DNA of 64,000 nt from Locusta migratoria (Eukaryota; Arthropoda; Insecta; Orthoptera; Acrididae). Of this stretch, positions 44,345 to 54,450 are shown piece after piece. Position 1 is the first letter of the stretch; the number at the start of each line of letters is the position of its first letter. Location: the NCBI GenBank assembly GCA_026315105.1, contig CM048750.1:261011151-261075150 (forward strand), in the 5' to 3' direction. A program made the translations under genes and the position numbers. Under the pieces are notes generated by a model, which did not search any database, had not been told where the DNA came from, and saw nothing but the letters and a program-made list of their open reading frames with translations.

Positions 44345-45440
44345 GAAAGCAGAAGGGACCTTGGGACACAGCGTCTACCGCAAACCAACGCAGGCCACAA
44401 GCTGCCACCATCCTGCACAGTGTGGTAGCGCATTACGTACGCTGGTTAATAGAGCGCGTGTGGTATCTGATCCTGAAAGTCTGTCAAGTGAAATGGAACA
44501 TTTGAAGACAGTGTTCCGACAAAACGGATATTCTCAGAGACAGATAGGTAATGCATTCAGGCCCAAGAGAGTTCTGTCCACGGAGCAGAATGAAGACACG
44601 AATACACCTTCCATGTTGGCTTTCTTGTCGTACTTTGGTGCCATGTCGTCGAGAATTTGAAGAGTCCTTGGAAGATACGAAATTAAGTGTGTGTTTCGAC
44701 CCCCTCCAAAACTGAAGAACTTGTTAGGATCGGTCAAGAATGATCTTGGTCTGAGGAAACGTGGGGTATATAAGGTCCCTTGTCAGTGTGGAGCGGCATA
44801 TATAGGCGAGACATATCGCACAGTGCAAGAACGCTGTGATAAACATCAACCAGAGAAGACGGCAATTGCAGAACACTGAACACAGGACATCGCTTGTTTT
44901 ATGAGAAGACAGAAATTTTATCCCCGGGTTCATCCTTTTGGGATCGTGTCATTAAAGAACAATACATATCCGTACATCTGATAAACTCATCAACCGGGAT
45001 AAGATATTTCAATTGATCGCAGCCTAGAACCCCGCCTTGGCTACTATCAAATCACAAAAAGAAAAGCAAAACCTTTCGATAACGGACCCGCCATAAACAG
45101 GTTTAGTTCCAGTGAGTAACGTCTGGCGGTACTGTTTGTAAACACAGCGTACAGCGCACGCGCAATATAGCCGCTCTGTGTTTCCCTGCAGATGGCTCTT
45201 TAGATCGACGCCCTCTATCAGCAAATTATTGCGCATGCGTAATTTGCGCGTCTGCGCAGTCTTCGCGAGCGTGTTCTATATACAGCGGCGCCCATATGCA
45301 GATACCGTCAGTCGTGCTTGGCCATCAGCAAGGTCCAACCACCTGAAGATGTACAGTTGCTCAGAAGAAATATTGTGGGATTTACACAACGTTATCCGGC
45401 GGCACGCAGGTGAAGACTATATACAAGAAATGCAATAACG
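44345..45440 (+). pseudogene. Penelope-like fragment P3 (end of RT, linker, GIY-YIG)
   Basis: The plus strand starts GTLGHSVYRKPTQATSCHHP at ~44358, the same point in the protein where P1 starts. Then come SSEMEHLKTVFRQNGYSQRQ, LSYFGAMSSRI and, after a frameshift near 44660, FRPPPKLKNLLGSVKNDLGL and the nuclease GVYKVPCQCGAAYIGETYRT with KTAIAEH. A stop follows at 44877-44879 and later frames are broken. The 3' region ends with CTGAAGATGTACAG...AAATATTGTG near 45345-45385, as in other copies. Confidence 0.88.
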
Positions 45441-45810
45441 CAAGGAAAGGCAACTGTTGTCTGAGGGAGGGGATGGGAGGGGGAAGTGGCACGACTGGAC
45501 TCAAATGATACATCGGTTGTTTCGAAAAATCCTCGCGAAGCAATCCTGATAACTTACTATCTGAAGCCCCTGCCTCGTAGAAGATTTGAGTAGCCTATTA
45601 TCAAAGACCGACATCTGTCGTTTGCCAGAAACTGAGATAAACGAATTTTTTTTTTTATTGAAAAACGTACAGCTAATATATTTATAAGCTGATTTGAGAT
45701 TATCAACTTTAGTGCTCGAGGATTTATACCTGGAAGTGGCTAATATCAGCTTTTGATGTGAACACGCTTTCCGATGTCCGTTTTTGATACACAGAGATTC
45801 GCTTACTGCT

Positions 45811-46012
45811 GCCGGCCGTGGTGGCCGAGGAGACTGAGGCGCTCCAGTCACGGTCTGCACGGCCACTACGGTCGGGGGTTCGAATCCCCCCTCGGGCATG
45901 GATATTTGTGCCGTCCTAGTTCGTAAGTAGTTCATAAGTAGTTTGTAAGTTTAGGGACTGATGAACCCGTAGTTAAGTCCCATAAGCTATACAAACATTT
46001 GAACATTTTTTT
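45811..46012 (+). mobile_element. tRNA-derived SINE (head type P)
   Basis: Starts GCCGGCCGTGGTGGCCGAGG; B-box GGGGGTTCGAATCCCCCC. Exact 10-base duplication GCTTACTGCT at 45801-45810 and 46013-46022. Confidence 0.95.
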
Positions 46013-46022
46013 GCTTACTGCT

Positions 46023-47830
46023 GACGAGAATCTTTTACAGGTGTATAAGCTGGGAAATTACAGGAATATAGACATAAAGTGGAAAATATTAAATTCTGAA
46101 CTCTATTACAAAAATTAAGAACTACAATAATCGTAATAATCTTTTTAATTTTATATACAAAATGAAATCTTACGGCGCAGAATCTCTAAAATTATTAGCA
46201 TAAGGTCTGTCGAAACTGTCGCCAGATTTTTCCGTAAACATCCTTACGTTTTTTCTGACATCGAACTTCTTTCCAACAAGTGATAATTTCGTACAACACA
46301 CCTTACAATAGAACAGTATAATTTACAAGCTAGTCTTACCTTTGTTTCTTTTCAATGTTTTTTTATTCAGGTAGTCTCAACCGCTTCCTAGTGCCTGGCA
46401 CATGCTGTCGCCATGTCTGATTTTCAAGGTCATGTGATCATATGCTGTGCTCCCATTGGGGCACACTGTTTCATTGAACAAGTGTCCGAATTTGATATCA
46501 AGCTCTTATGTAGGTGTCCGCTTTTGATGTGAATAGTCAAATTTAACGTGTGATTTATCATATTTACGCCAATTTCTGGCAAAAACGGATTTCACCAATG
46601 AAAAGAGCGGAAAAACGTCCTTTCGGATAGACTGCTAACTAAATTTCGACCATTAGGTCAGACGTCCAGGTTTGATATTAAGCTACTCATTTGTCGGGCA
46701 ATGAACGCGATGCGGAGTTCGCCTACCATTCTTGTTTCTGCAACCCGCACAACATACTTGCTTGCCAGCATACTGCATGTTCACGCCGTCTGGCGAAGTA
46801 TTCATTATTTTAATTGGCGGTATGGCTGTTGACAGCGATCCTGTAACAACTCTACGTGTCTCATCATCTCACTCGCATATGAAATAACTCTCTGGACTAT
46901 TTTTACTGTGTGAAGGAATGTAACTGCCCGTGTACAAATTTGCAGAACATCAACGCTGTCCCTTAAAGAACGCAATGAGATACAGACTTATTCATGAAAT
47001 TAATTCACATATTAATGTAGTGTATATTACATGTCATTATGTTTGAAACCTGGTATTATCAGATAGCTTAGAAAGATAATAGCGGAAACTCCGTGGCGTA
47101 TACGTGCGTTTGCCAGGCGACACCGCTAGCAGTGCCATCTGTTGGCTCGAGTTGTATCCCGAATTTTATTTCCCTGCGTACCGCAATTACAGCGCAAGGT
47201 TTATATTTGATGCCTCATTTTAGAAATTATCTTAGATGATAAATGATTTAAGGTGCAGGGTTAAAAATAAATTAAAGCAATCGGTAAAGTTCAGTTTATT
47301 TGGGTGGAATTCGAACTGAAAATAACATAAGTTTTAATCCTATACATGTACGCACATTTCGTGAGCATTTAGGCCTATTTGTGAGTTACTTTCCGTAACA
47401 TGAGTCTACTCTTTCTGATTTGTGACGCTGACGAATCATTTTTCTTAACAAATGCTCTGATTGGAACTGCAGAATATTTTTGGCAACAACAAACAACAAC
47501 CATTACACACGCCTCCTAATTCAGCTCTTCCATTTATGAAAAAGAAAACCAACTTGCTTCTCACACCGTAAGTGGTTTCAATATCGCACTTATCAAAATT
47601 CTGTCTAAAAATTTCTGAGATTTTATTTGATATACTCTGAGTACAAACATTGGGAAGAAGCATTTTGTTTGAGTCATGTCTTCATATGTCTATGGAAGTT
47701 GGCAACTTCATGTTCATTATCATGATATGATGCCAGAACCATTTTACGTTTTTCATGTGCCCATCACATAATTCCTCGTATTTGTTTCAATACTGAGACA
47801 GTAAACTATTGACTATAACTGTCCTTACAG
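46023..47830. other. No recognisable feature
   Basis: AT-rich DNA without repeat partners in the window. The word GTCCG(A/C)(A/T)TTTGATAT and relatives recur near 46480, 46510 and 46670, suggesting a worn local repetition. Confidence 0.4.
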
Positions 47831-47837
47831 CACTGCG

Positions 47838-47948
47838 AACTTTATTAGCATGCATATTAAACAGAGTGGGTTACTACGCAAAGCAGTTATTTGTGATCAA
47901 GGTGCAAACAATGTGAATATAAGGAAGCTTTTAGGTGTGACTTGCCAT
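47838..47948 (+). pseudogene. P-element/THAP9-like transposase fragment (catalytic CDQGxNN segment)
   Basis: A plus-strand frame reads FISMHIKQSGLLRKAVICDQ GANNVNIRKLLGVT and stops at 47949. In P-element and THAP9 transposases the block (A)V(I/V)CDQG(S/T/A)NN...LGVT holds a catalytic Asp of the RNase-H fold. A 3' splice-site-like TGTCCTTACAG lies at about 47819-47829, so this may be the start of an exon. The remainder of the enzyme was not found. The match is by motif and from memory. Confidence 0.55.
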
Positions 47949-48020
47949 TAAACGTTTGTTATTATAGTCCAATAACCACCTTTTTTTAAACACACGCAAA
48001 GAATAAATTACAATACTTAC

Positions 48021-48158
48021 CCTTGGCTTCAAATTATTATTTCTAAAATATTTCTCCACAAAGTGGTCTAAGCAAACTACGTAGCTTTCATTCAAATGCT
48101 CGGGACCCTCCTTTTTTAATATTTCATCCAAGTCAATTCTTCGACTAAGAATAACCCA
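48021..48158 (-). pseudogene. THAP zinc-finger exon-like segment
   Basis: The minus strand reads WVILSRRIDLDEILKKEG, then ESYVVCLDHFVEKYFRNNNL KPR. The C-x2-H of VCLDHF followed by an aromatic and NNNLKP is the second half of a THAP (C2CH) finger, which binds DNA in THAP proteins and in P-element transposases. The segment is bounded by ATTCAGCCAG (acceptor-like) and by AGG/GTAAGT at 48020 (consensus donor). The first Cys pair would be in an upstream exon that I cannot find. It faces the CDQGxNN segment on the other strand. Confidence 0.5.
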
Positions 48159-49026
48159 CTGGCTGAATCAATAAACAAATTATAAAAACGATGTAGGTCA
48201 GAGTGGGCTTAATAGTTGCCTATTTAAGCTATCATAGTTACACCTCTTTATTTTTTGGAAAACTGAAGAATGATTTTGGAGTGCTTTGCTGTTTATAGTT
48301 ATTACATGTATACTCTCTCTTCCTACCATTTGCTAGTTGTATCAGGAAGACGCCTATCAAGTAAATATTCTGGGTGTAGCAGTGTAAAGCGACTGTTCAT
48401 GCCCTGTGTTAGTTTAAGCTCGAGTCGCTAGGAGGTGTTCGGGTGCGTTGTCGCCCGTTTCACGACTGACTTTCCGCTGTTCTCTTTATAAACTATTTGG
48501 TATTACTCAAATACCTCCTCCCCTACTTCCCCCTTCTCCATAAGTCTTCAGCGGCGCTCTCATCATTTCCTCAAAAATTTCCGTATCTTCATCTTACTGG
48601 CTTCTGTATTTCTGAAATCAAAACGCTTAATCCCGTTCTTCAGCCCTGAAAGCGATCATGATTTGTGCTCTTAGCCATTGCAAATGATGACATGGCGACT
48701 GTACATATACCTGAACGGTTACATTGTTGCAGTCGATATGTGACCCATCTTTGTTTTACAAGCGCCAATTGAGGATATTTTCGCCGCTTTTCGTGATCGT
48801 TTGGATTCGGTACTCGAATCAGTTGACTTTTATAGGCCTAAAGGTACAGATTCCTTTCAGCATTAGCTATATGCTGGATGTGGGATTAACCTAATGGTAA
48901 GTGATGCCGTCCAGTAGAATCACGTGTCTTGTAGCAACACTAGTATACACGATGGCAATGTTCTCCACAGAACGACTGGCAAAACGATTCTACGTAGTTT
49001 TAATGTCCACAAGCAAAATGGTTTTC

Positions 49027-49278
49027 TCATGTTTTGCTACACATGTAAATCGGATCCTGCTCACTGTGCTTACATCTTGTTCCCCGTCTGCAATTTTTCC
49101 CTTTACACTTGGCTCTATTGAATTTGACGGACGCTTTACTATTCAGGTTAAATCTATCAACCGATAATATCTTGTTTGCCCGGATCGAACTAATCTCCAC
49201 ATATTCTTTAATATACTTCTGCAGCACATTATAGACCAATTCTCTTCTTGTCAGAAGTGTAACTAGTAAACTTTTCAT
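49027..49278 (-). CDS. Unassigned frame with Cys-rich end
   Basis: An 83-codon frame ends NRAKCKGKNCRRGTRCKHSE then YMCSKT. The KCK...C...T...K spacing vaguely recalls the C-terminal cysteine-rich region of piggyBac-type transposases, but the upstream part gives no support and no terminal TTAA repeats were found. It may be chance. Confidence 0.2.
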   Translation of the reverse strand: MKSLLVTLLTRRELVYNVLQKYIKEYVEISSIRANKILSVDRFNLNSKASVKFNRAKCKGKNCRRGTRCKHSEQDPIYMCSKT

Positions 49279-49508
49279 TTTCTTACCAGGCTATAACCCA
49301 GATAATTACGTTAAGGAACGTCTCCCCAAGTCTTGAACGGGAGTGTATTTATTCCATTCTTATGTTAATTTAGCTGCTTTCTCCACCTCTGTCCATTTCA
49401 GTATCATTCCTTATGACGTCATATATCTTGAACAATGTGTCCTACAGAAATATAACTCTACAGAACCTAATGTTTAAAAAATTCTGCGAAATTCGTTGGA
49501 AATAGAGA

Positions 49509-49737
49509 TGGCTCTCCCTAAGTGAACGGTTTCAAAGGAACGTTTCAAAAAAAGCGAATTGAAGAACCGATGAACTATATGAAAGGAACGCTAGTTCGCC
49601 GTTCACGTAGACGCATTCGGCAGTCCCTGTTGGTAATGAAAGAACTAGCGTTAGTCAGTTGTTTCCTGATGATATCCTAATAAGCCTCAAACTAGTTTGA
49701 AGTGAAAGTGAACTGCTGATATCGTTAGGAGAGCCAT
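49509..49737. mobile_element. Small MITE-like element
   Basis: The outer ends ATGGCTCTCCCTAAGTGAAC and, inverted, ATGGCTCTCCTAACG match over ~14 bases. It contains a palindrome TCAAACTAGTTTGAA. An ~75-base portion recurs at 51350-51422. Confidence 0.5.
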
Positions 49738-49959
49738 TCGTGAAAAAGTTGTATCACATCGTATGCAAGATGTATTATACAGAGGAAATACCCCCGACTT
49801 CAAGAAGAATATCGTTATCCAAATCCAAAGAAAGCAAGTGCGGACAAGTGTGAAAGTTACAGAACCATCAATTTGATAAGTCATGGTTGCAAAATTTCAC
49901 ACGAATTATATACAGAGAATGGAAAAGCTGGTAGAAGCTGACCTCTGGGAAAATCAGTT

Positions 49960-50158
49960 CAAATGTTCAAATGTTTGTTAAGCTTAAGGGATTTAACTAC
50001 GGGGTCATCAGTCCCTAAACTTACAAACTACTTATGAACTACCTACAACTAAGGACGGCACAAATATCCATGCCCGAGGGGGGATTCGAACCCCCGGCCG
50101 TAGTGACCGTGCAGACCGTGACTGAAGCGCCTCAGTCCCCTCGGCCACCGCGGCCGGC
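49960..50158 (-). mobile_element. tRNA-derived SINE (head type P) inside LINE B3
   Basis: The minus strand has GCCGGCCGCGGTGGCCGAGG and GGGGGTTCGAATCCCCCC. Flanks GGAAAATCAGTT (49948-49959) and GGAAGATCAGTT (50159-50170) are a 12-base duplication with one mismatch. Confidence 0.93.
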
Positions 50159-50159
50159 G

Positions 50160-51301
50160 GAAGATCAGTTTGGAATTAGGAGAAATGTAGGAACACAGGA
50201 GGCAATTCTCACATTACGACTTATCTTAGAAGATAGGTTAAGGAAAGGGAAACCTACGTTTTTAGCGTTTGTCAATTTGAAGAAAGCTTTTGACAATGTC
50301 GATTGGAATACACTCTTTCAAATTCTGAAGGTAGCAGTGGTAAAATATAGGGAGCGAAGGGGAAACCAGACAGCGGTTATTAGAGTCGAAGGGCAAGAAA
50401 GGGACGCAGAGGTTGGGAAGGGAGTAAGACAGGGATGTAGCCTTTCCCCAATGTTGTTCAATCTGTACACTGAGCAGGCATGCGAAGGAATGGAAAGAGA
50501 AATTTGGAGAGGGCATTAAAGTGCAGGGAGAAGAAATAAAAACATTGCGATTTGCCGATGACATAGTAAGTCAGAGACCGCCAAGGATCTGGAAGAGCAG
50601 TTGAATGGAATGGACAGTGTCTTGAAAGGAAGATATAAAATGAATATTAACAAGAGTAAAACGAAGGTAATACAATGCAATGTCAGAAAATCAGGCGAGG
50701 CTGAAGGAATTAGATTAGGTAGTAAGACAATAAAAGTAGTAGATGAGTTTTGTTATTTGGGTAGCAAGATAACTTCTGATGGCCGAAGTAAAGAAGATAT
50801 AAAATGCAGAATGGCTATGGGAAGAAAAGCGTTTCTAAAGAAGCGAAACTTGTTAACATGCAATATTAATTTAAATGTTAGGAAGTCCTTTCTGAAATCA
50901 TTTGTCTGTTGTGTAGCATTGTATGGGAGTGAAACGTGGACGACAAGGAGTTCAGATAAAAAGATGATAGAAGCTTTTGAAATGTGGTGCTACAGACGAA
51001 TGATGAAAATTAGATGGGTAGATCACATAACTAATGAGGAGGTGCTTAATCGAATCGGGGAGAAAAGGAGTTTCTGGCATATCCTGACCAAGAGAAGGGA
51101 TAGATTGGTATGACATATTCCGAGACATTAAGGAATTGTCAACTTAGCATTGGAAGGGGTAAAAATCGTAGAGAGAGTCCGAGGGACGAATATAGTAAGC
51201 AGATTCAAAAGGATGTAGGTTGCCGAACGTATTCTCAGATGAAGATACTTGCACAGGAGAGGTTAGGGTGGAAAGCTGCATCAAACCAGTCTGCGGACTG
51301 A
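50160..51301 (+). pseudogene. LINE B3 reverse transcriptase, three frames
   Basis: Frame one (to 50519) has FGIRRNVGTQEAILTLRLIL, FVNLKKAFDNVDWNTLF and GVRQGCSLSPMLFNLY, then stops. The catalytic FADD (near 50551) is in a shifted frame and is followed by a small deletion. Frame two (50601-51113) carries MNINKSKTKVIQCNVRKSGE, FCYLGSKITSDGRS and FEMWCYRRMMKIRWVDHITN. Frame three (51110-51301) carries the end GWKAASNQSAD. Function is lost. Confidence 0.88.
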
Positions 51302-51596
51302 AGACTACAACAACAAAATTAGCAGAACAAAAAAAGTTTGTCCCGGTTGATAATGAAAGAACTAGCGTTAGTCAGTTGTTTCACTGATGATGTACTAATA
51401 AGCCTGAAACTAGTTTGAAGTGAATACAAAATTATCAGAGCAAAAACAGTTCGTCAGGAATTTTACGGGCAGAAACATAGCGCTTTCGTTGCATTGCCAC
51501 AGCTAACCTGGGCTAAAATTTCAGTTAGATATGCTACACTTGCCAATTTGTGTTAGATGCCGCTTGTGACTAACCACAGTTTCGCATCTACCAATC

Positions 51597-51793
51597 TAAA
51601 AAATGTTCAAATGGTTGTTAAGCTTAAGGGACCTAACTGCCGGGTCATCAGTCCCTAAACTTACAAACTACTTATGAACTACGTAAAGAAAACACAAACA
51701 TCCATGACCGAGGGGGGGATTCGAACACCCGACAGGGAGCGGCCTCGTGCATCGCAGCATAGCGCCTCAATGCGCTTGGCCACTCCACCGCGG
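51597..51793 (-). mobile_element. tRNA-derived SINE with a third head type (R)
   Basis: The minus strand starts CCGCGGTGGAGTGGCCAAGC and GCATTGAGGCGCTATGCTGC, then a B-box-like GTGTTCGAATCCCCCC, but its body CTAAGCTTAACAACC... is that of head type P. Remnants of the same head recur in the array at 52630-52708 and 53500-53594. Confidence 0.82.
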
Positions 51794-52425
51794 CTGAAAA
51801 TTACAGAAACTTCAGTTTAATATGTCATGATTGCAAAATTTTAACACGAATTATTTGCAGAAGGATGGAACAGCTAGTAGAACGCGACCTTGGGGAAGAT
51901 CAGTTTTGATTTATGAGAAATGCAGGAACATGGGAGGCAATCCTCACTTTACAGCTTATCTTAGAATATAGATTAAGGAAAGGCAAACCTACATTTCTAG
52001 CTTTTGTAGATTTGTAGAAAGCTTTTGACGATGTTGATTGGAATAGACTTTAACTGTGACTGGCGCGCCGCAGACCGCTCGGCCACTGCGGCCGGCTAAA
52101 TCACAGAAGTAGCAGAAATCGCAAAAGTCACGGAAGTAGCAGAAATCGCGGAAAGAAGCAGAAATTGCAGTGACAGCAATCGTAGAAGTAGCCGTCACGA
52201 AAATCGCAGTTTGAGTATGGAGGGAAACTTTTTGTGAATTTGTCAACTGCGATTGTAAACAGTGACAAATCGCAATTTGGAGTCACAGATACTTAAAAGT
52301 AGCAGTTACAGAAATCACCGATACCGGGGATTCACAGCTTAGCCCATCCCTATAATAGACAGTGAGTCACAGTGAAGTCACGGCGACTAAAGACAACACA
52401 AACATCCATGCCCGAGGGGGGATTC

Positions 52426-52626
52426 AAAAATGTTCAAATGTTTGTAAATCTATCGGACCAAACTACATGGTCATCACTCCGTAGCTTACAAACTACTTAA
52501 ACCTAGGTAGACTAACCTACGGACAAACACACACAGCCATGCCCCAGGGAGGACTCGAACCTCCACTGGAGCAACCACGTGCTCCACAGCGAGGTGCTTT
52601 ATACCGCTCGGCTACTCCACCGTTGC
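52426..52626 (-). mobile_element. SINE (head type Q) in array unit 1
   Basis: Exact 11-base duplication AGGGGGGATTC at 52415-52425 and 52627-52637; the target is the B-box region of the type R SINE head of the unit. The minus strand has CGGTGGAGTAGCCGAGCGG and GGAGGTTCGAGTCCTCCC. Confidence 0.94.
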
Positions 52627-52957
52627 AGGGGGGATTCGAACCCCCGATGGGGAGTGGCCTCGCGCATCGGAGCATAGCGCCTCAATGCGCTTGGCCACTC
52701 CACCGCGGCTGAAAATTACAGAACCTTCAGTTTAATAAGTCATGATTGCAAAATTTTAATAGGAATTATTTGCAGAAGGATGTAAAAGCTGCTAGAAGTC
52801 GACCTTGGGGAAGACTTTACGGCTTATCGTAGAATATAGATTAAGGAAAGGCAAACCTACATTTCTAGCTTTTGTAGATTTGGAGAAAGCTTTTGACAAT
52901 GTTGATTGGAATAGACTTTGACAGTGACTGGCGCGCCGCATACGGCTTGACCATTGC

Positions 52958-53169
52958 AAAATGTTCAAATGTCTGTAAATCTATCGGACCAAACTGCGTG
53001 GTCATCAGTCCGTAGCTTACAAACTACTTAGACCTAGGTAAACTAACCTACGGACAAACACACACACACACACACACCCATGCTCCAGGGAGGACTCGAA
53101 CCTCCACGGCGAGCAACCACGTGCTCCGCAGCGAGGTGCGTTAGACCGCTCGGCTACTCCACCGCGGCA
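52958..53169 (-). mobile_element. SINE (head type Q) in array unit 2
   Basis: Exact 11-base duplication TTGACCATTGC at 52947-52957 and 53170-53180, within the SINE-head relic of the unit. Contains a short (CA)n at 53057-53077. Confidence 0.94.
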
Positions 53170-54150
53170 TTGACCATTGCGGCCGGCTAACTCAAAGAAG
53201 TAGCAGAAATCGCAAAAGTCACGGAAGTAGCAAGAATCGCGGAAAGAAGCAGAAATTGCAGATGTTGCAGTAACACCAATCGTAGCAGTAACGAAAATCG
53301 CAGTTTGAATATGGAGGGATACATATTATGAATTTGTGAACTGCGATTGTAAACAGTGACAAATCGCAATTCGGAGTCACAGATACTTAAAAGTAGCAGT
53401 TACAGAAATCACCGAAATCGGGGAGTCACAGCTTAGCCCATCCCTATAAAGAGAGTGAGGGATTCCAGGGTGAAGTCACGGCGACTAAAGACAACACAAA
53501 CATCCATGCCCGAGGGGGGATTCGAACCCCCGATGGGGAGTGGCCTCGCGCATCGGAGCATAGCGCCTCAATGCGCTTCGCCACTCCACCGCAGCTGAAA
53601 ATTACAGAACCTTCAGTTTAATAAGTCATGATTGCCAAATTTTAACACGAATTATTTGCAGAAGGATGTAAAAGCTGGTAGAAGCCGACTTGGGGAAGAC
53701 TTTACGGCTTATCGTAGAATATAGATTAAGGAAAGGCAAACCTACATTTCTAGCTTTTGTAGTATTTGGAGAAAGCTTTTGACAATGTTGATTCGAATTG
53801 ACTATGACTGTGACTGGCGCGCCGCAGGCCGCTCGGCCACTGAGGCCGGCTAAATCACAGAAGTAGCAGAATTCGCAAAACTCACGGTAGTAGCAGAAAT
53901 CGCGGAAAGAAGCAGAAATTGCAGATGTCGCAGTGACACCAATCGTAGCAGTCACGAAAATCGCAGTTTGAATATGGAGGGATACATATTATGAATTTGT
54001 GAACTGCGATTGTAAACAGTGACAAATCGCAATTTGGAGTCACAGATACTTAAAAGTAGCAGTTACAGATCACCGATATCGGGGATTCACGGCTTAGCCC
54101 ATCCCTATAATAGACAGTGAGGGATTCCTGGGTGAAGTGACGGCGACGGC

Positions 54151-54445
54151 GCAGCGGACACTGGCTGCGGCGGCATTCCTCGGCCAATTACAGAGCGGCG
54201 CGTGACGTCACGTGACCCCGGGCCTTGACCCCGGCGCAGACCCACCGGGCAGGTACTCTCGCCGGCTTTCGCTGCCACGGCCTCCGCCGCGTGAAATCAC
54301 CGCCGCGGCCGTCGCGGTGACTGCCTCTAAACACACTGCCTTCTCGGTGACGCAGGCCGGTGCCAATTCCTCACAGCACTTAGCGGACTGCACGAAGCAC
54401 GCAGCAAACTTCTGCAAAAAGTTCCGCTTAGCTCAAAACGAAGTT
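54151..54445. other. CpG-rich stretch of unknown origin
   Basis: About 250 bases dense in CG (GGCGACGGCGCAGCGG, TCCGCCGCGTG, CCGCCGCGGCCGTCGCGG), unlike the repeats on either side. A 102-codon plus frame and a 69-codon minus frame lack motifs. It could be a surviving CpG island or unique sequence. Confidence 0.4.
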
Positions 54446-54450
54446 TTAGA

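Larger units (their letters stand above)
49775..51315 (+). mobile_element. LINE B, copy B3, split by a SINE
   Basis: From about 49790 the frame reads PDFKKNIVIQIPKKASADKC and ENYRTINLISHGCK, the start of the reverse transcriptase. The 3' end is CTGAAGACTACAACAACAAA at 51300-51315. Endonuclease sequence is missing. A SINE sits at 49960-50158. Confidence 0.9.
51794..54150. repeat. Tandem array of three composite units (~0.9, ~0.89, ~0.55 kb)
   Basis: Units start with CTGAAAATTACAGAA at 51794, 52709 and 53595. Each has in order: a LINE B fragment (KLVE..LGEDQF, then GKPTFLAFVDL.KAFD.VDWN), a SINE-head relic (GGCGCGCCGCAGACCGCTCG), a GTAGCAGAAATCGC-rich stretch, a CACAGATACTTAAAAGTAGC segment ending TTAGCCCATCCCTATAA, and a SINE head of type R. 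Units 2 and 3 share a deletion in the LINE part (GGGGAAGACTTTACGGCTTA) that unit 1 lacks. Unit 3 ends before the last SINE head. Unit 1 and unit 2 each carry one extra SINE. Confidence 0.88.

Noticed and set aside
100..53594. tRNA-like sequences with A- and B-boxes as real tRNA genes
   Set aside because: None has a closing acceptor stem, and each continues into a SINE body with target duplications.
51989..53955. Repetitive minus-strand frames (DFCYFRDFCDFC-like) as a Cys/Phe-rich protein family
   Set aside because: They are readings of the GTAGCAGAAATCGC-rich stretch of the tandem array and are broken in each unit.
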